From Bacteroidota bacterium (GTDB lineage Bacteria; Bacteroidota; Bacteroidia; Bacteroidales; UBA12481): DNA of 7,897 bases. Below, piece by piece: positions 7,107 to 7,897 of this stretch (within the stretch, counting starts at the first letter, position 1; each line of letters opens with the position of its first letter). Below the pieces are notes generated by a model. That model had not been told where the DNA came from. It made no database searches and saw only the letters and a program-made list of their open reading frames with translations. A program made the position numbers and the translations under genes. Location: the NCBI GenBank assembly GCA_030592205.1, contig JAUVKA010000176.1:1-7897 (forward strand). Direction: 5' to 3'.

Positions 7107-7278
7107 AATATGGTGGTTTTTGTAAGGGCACATAAAGTTATCAAAAATTCGCTACTTCCAATCTACTAATTCATAATCATGAGACAGCCAGGATTGATGA
7201 ATACATTCCTTGGAGCTACTGCCTGAAAATATCGAGATATTCACCCTAATTTGGGCGTTTTGATTTAGAATTATTGGA
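7107..7278. other. Intergenic spacer with palindrome
   Basis: This 172-bp gap separates two minus-strand genes. Besides the promoter at 7133-7162 it contains a perfect 6-bp inverted repeat with a 2-bp centre, AATATC-GA-GATATT, at 7228-7241, which could be a regulator site. On the minus strand CGCCC-AAATTA-GGGTG (7254-7242 region) could form a small hairpin, but no T-tract follows, so I do not call a terminator. Confidence 0.4.
7133..7162 (-). promoter_or_regulatory. Bacteroidota -33/-7 type promoter for the repeat protein gene
   Basis: Read on the minus strand, ATTG (7162-7159) is followed after 18 bases by TAACTTTA (7140-7133). This fits the Bacteroidota vegetative promoter (TTTG, about 17-23 bases, TAnnTTTG) with one mismatch in each element. 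Transcription would start near 7126, leaving a leader of about 20 bases before the ATG at 7106. This supports 7106 as the start and separate transcription from the receptor gene upstream. Confidence 0.5.
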
Positions 7279-7897
7279 TTAGAAAGTATATTTTAAACTG
7301 ATATTTGGCAGAATAGGATATTGGTCTATTCTTGCATAGCTGAGGCGGTTAATGTAAAACATATTTTTACGGTTGTAGATATTGATGACTCCTAATGAGA
7401 AGTCCAATTTCTGTCGATCTGAAAATTCAAATGTTTTATTCAGACTTATATCCAGACGATGATACCAGGGTAATCGTCCCATGTTCAGATCAGAATACCA
7501 AACATTTATTTCCTCGTTAGCAGAGACGTTCATGTTAAAGGAACCGTAAATCAGGCTAAGGTCTTCATATACACCATTGGTTTGAGTAAATGGAAAGCCA
7601 GAGCCAATATTCCAACGAGCTTTTAAATTCCAATCTTTATGTTTTCCCAGGGTGTACCCAGACAAAATATTTAGGTTGTGTCTGCGGTCATATTGGGGAA
7701 GGTAGGCTATTCTCTCGTCTTCCCTGAATACCCAGGCCAGCGAGTAGCCCATCCAAATCGAGAACCTGTCTTTATTGTAATCCAAAAGAAAGTCAAAACC
7801 GTAAGCCTGGCCCTCTTCCACAAGGAAGAAAGATTTGATGTAATCAGGAATCATTGTAGTGAGATAAGAATCGTAATGCGTTCTGTTTCTGTTATAG
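7279..7897 (-). CDS. TonB-dependent outer-membrane receptor, C-terminal barrel (5' end outside window)
   Basis: The frame is open to the right edge: 14 codons precede the first Met (7854), so that Met is internal. The visible 205 residues are the end of a 22-strand beta-barrel of a TonB-dependent receptor, which takes up large substrates through the outer membrane using TonB energy. Supporting features are alternating aromatic/polar strands; GQAYGFDFLLDY and IWMGYSLAW (typical of the late barrel in Bacteroidota receptors with a carboxypeptidase-like N-terminal domain); QYDRRHNLNIL; the turn IGSGFPFTQT; YHRLDISLNKTF; and LGVINIYNRKN. It ends in KYTF, whose terminal Phe is the outer-membrane assembly signal. 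The plug and substrate-determining parts are missing, so the ligand cannot be inferred. No SusD-like partner is seen: the next gene downstream is the repeat protein, 172 bp away with its own candidate promoter. Confidence 0.9.
   Translation of the reverse strand, partial: YNRNRTHYDSYLTTMIPDYIKSFFLVEEGQAYGFDFLLDYNKDRFSIWMGYSLAWVFREDERIAYLPQYDRRHNLNILSGYTLGKHKDWNLKARWNIGSGFPFTQTNGVYEDLSLIYGSFNMNVSANEEINVWYSDLNMGRLPWYHRLDISLNKTFEFSDRQKLDFSLGVINIYNRKNMFYINRLSYARIDQYPILPNISLKYTF

Overview
The window looks like a chromosomal piece of a Bacteroidota genome, probably an environmental member. Four things point there. A complete type IX secretion (T9SS) C-terminal sorting domain ends one protein. The C-terminal barrel of a TonB-dependent receptor ends in the outer-membrane signature Phe. 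Start codons lack Shine-Dalgarno sequences. At least one promoter fits the Bacteroidota -33/-7 pattern (TTTG, then TAnnTTTG). The DNA is AT-rich. I see no rRNA, tRNA, CRISPR array, transposase or phage gene.

Layout, left to right. Positions 1-1707 (minus) hold the N-terminal 569 residues of a large secreted protein that runs off the left edge. Positions 1708-2003 form a divergent intergenic region filled with short tandem arrays of different words. Positions 2004-3386 (plus) encode a complete class-3-type aldehyde dehydrogenase. Positions 3387-3613 are a second repeat-rich spacer, with heptamers closely matching those upstream and a duplicated 37-bp unit. Positions 3614-4990 (plus) encode a bile acid:sodium symporter (BASS/SLC10) family transporter fused to a signal peptide and an extracytoplasmic domain. 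After a 61-bp convergent gap, positions 5052-7106 (minus) encode a 684-residue secreted protein made of 17 repeats of about 31 residues plus a T9SS sorting domain. Positions 7107-7278 hold its promoter. Positions 7279-7897 (minus) hold the C-terminal end of a TonB-dependent receptor, open at the right edge.

The three minus-strand genes encode cell-surface or secreted proteins. The two plus-strand genes encode a cytoplasmic oxidoreductase and an inner-membrane transporter. Nothing in the sequence ties the five into one pathway, and I do not see a clear new defence or mobile system. The most unusual items are the transporter with an added periplasmic domain and an altered sodium-site residue, the 17-unit Trp/Asp-rich repeat protein, and the unusual short tandem arrays on both sides of the dehydrogenase gene.
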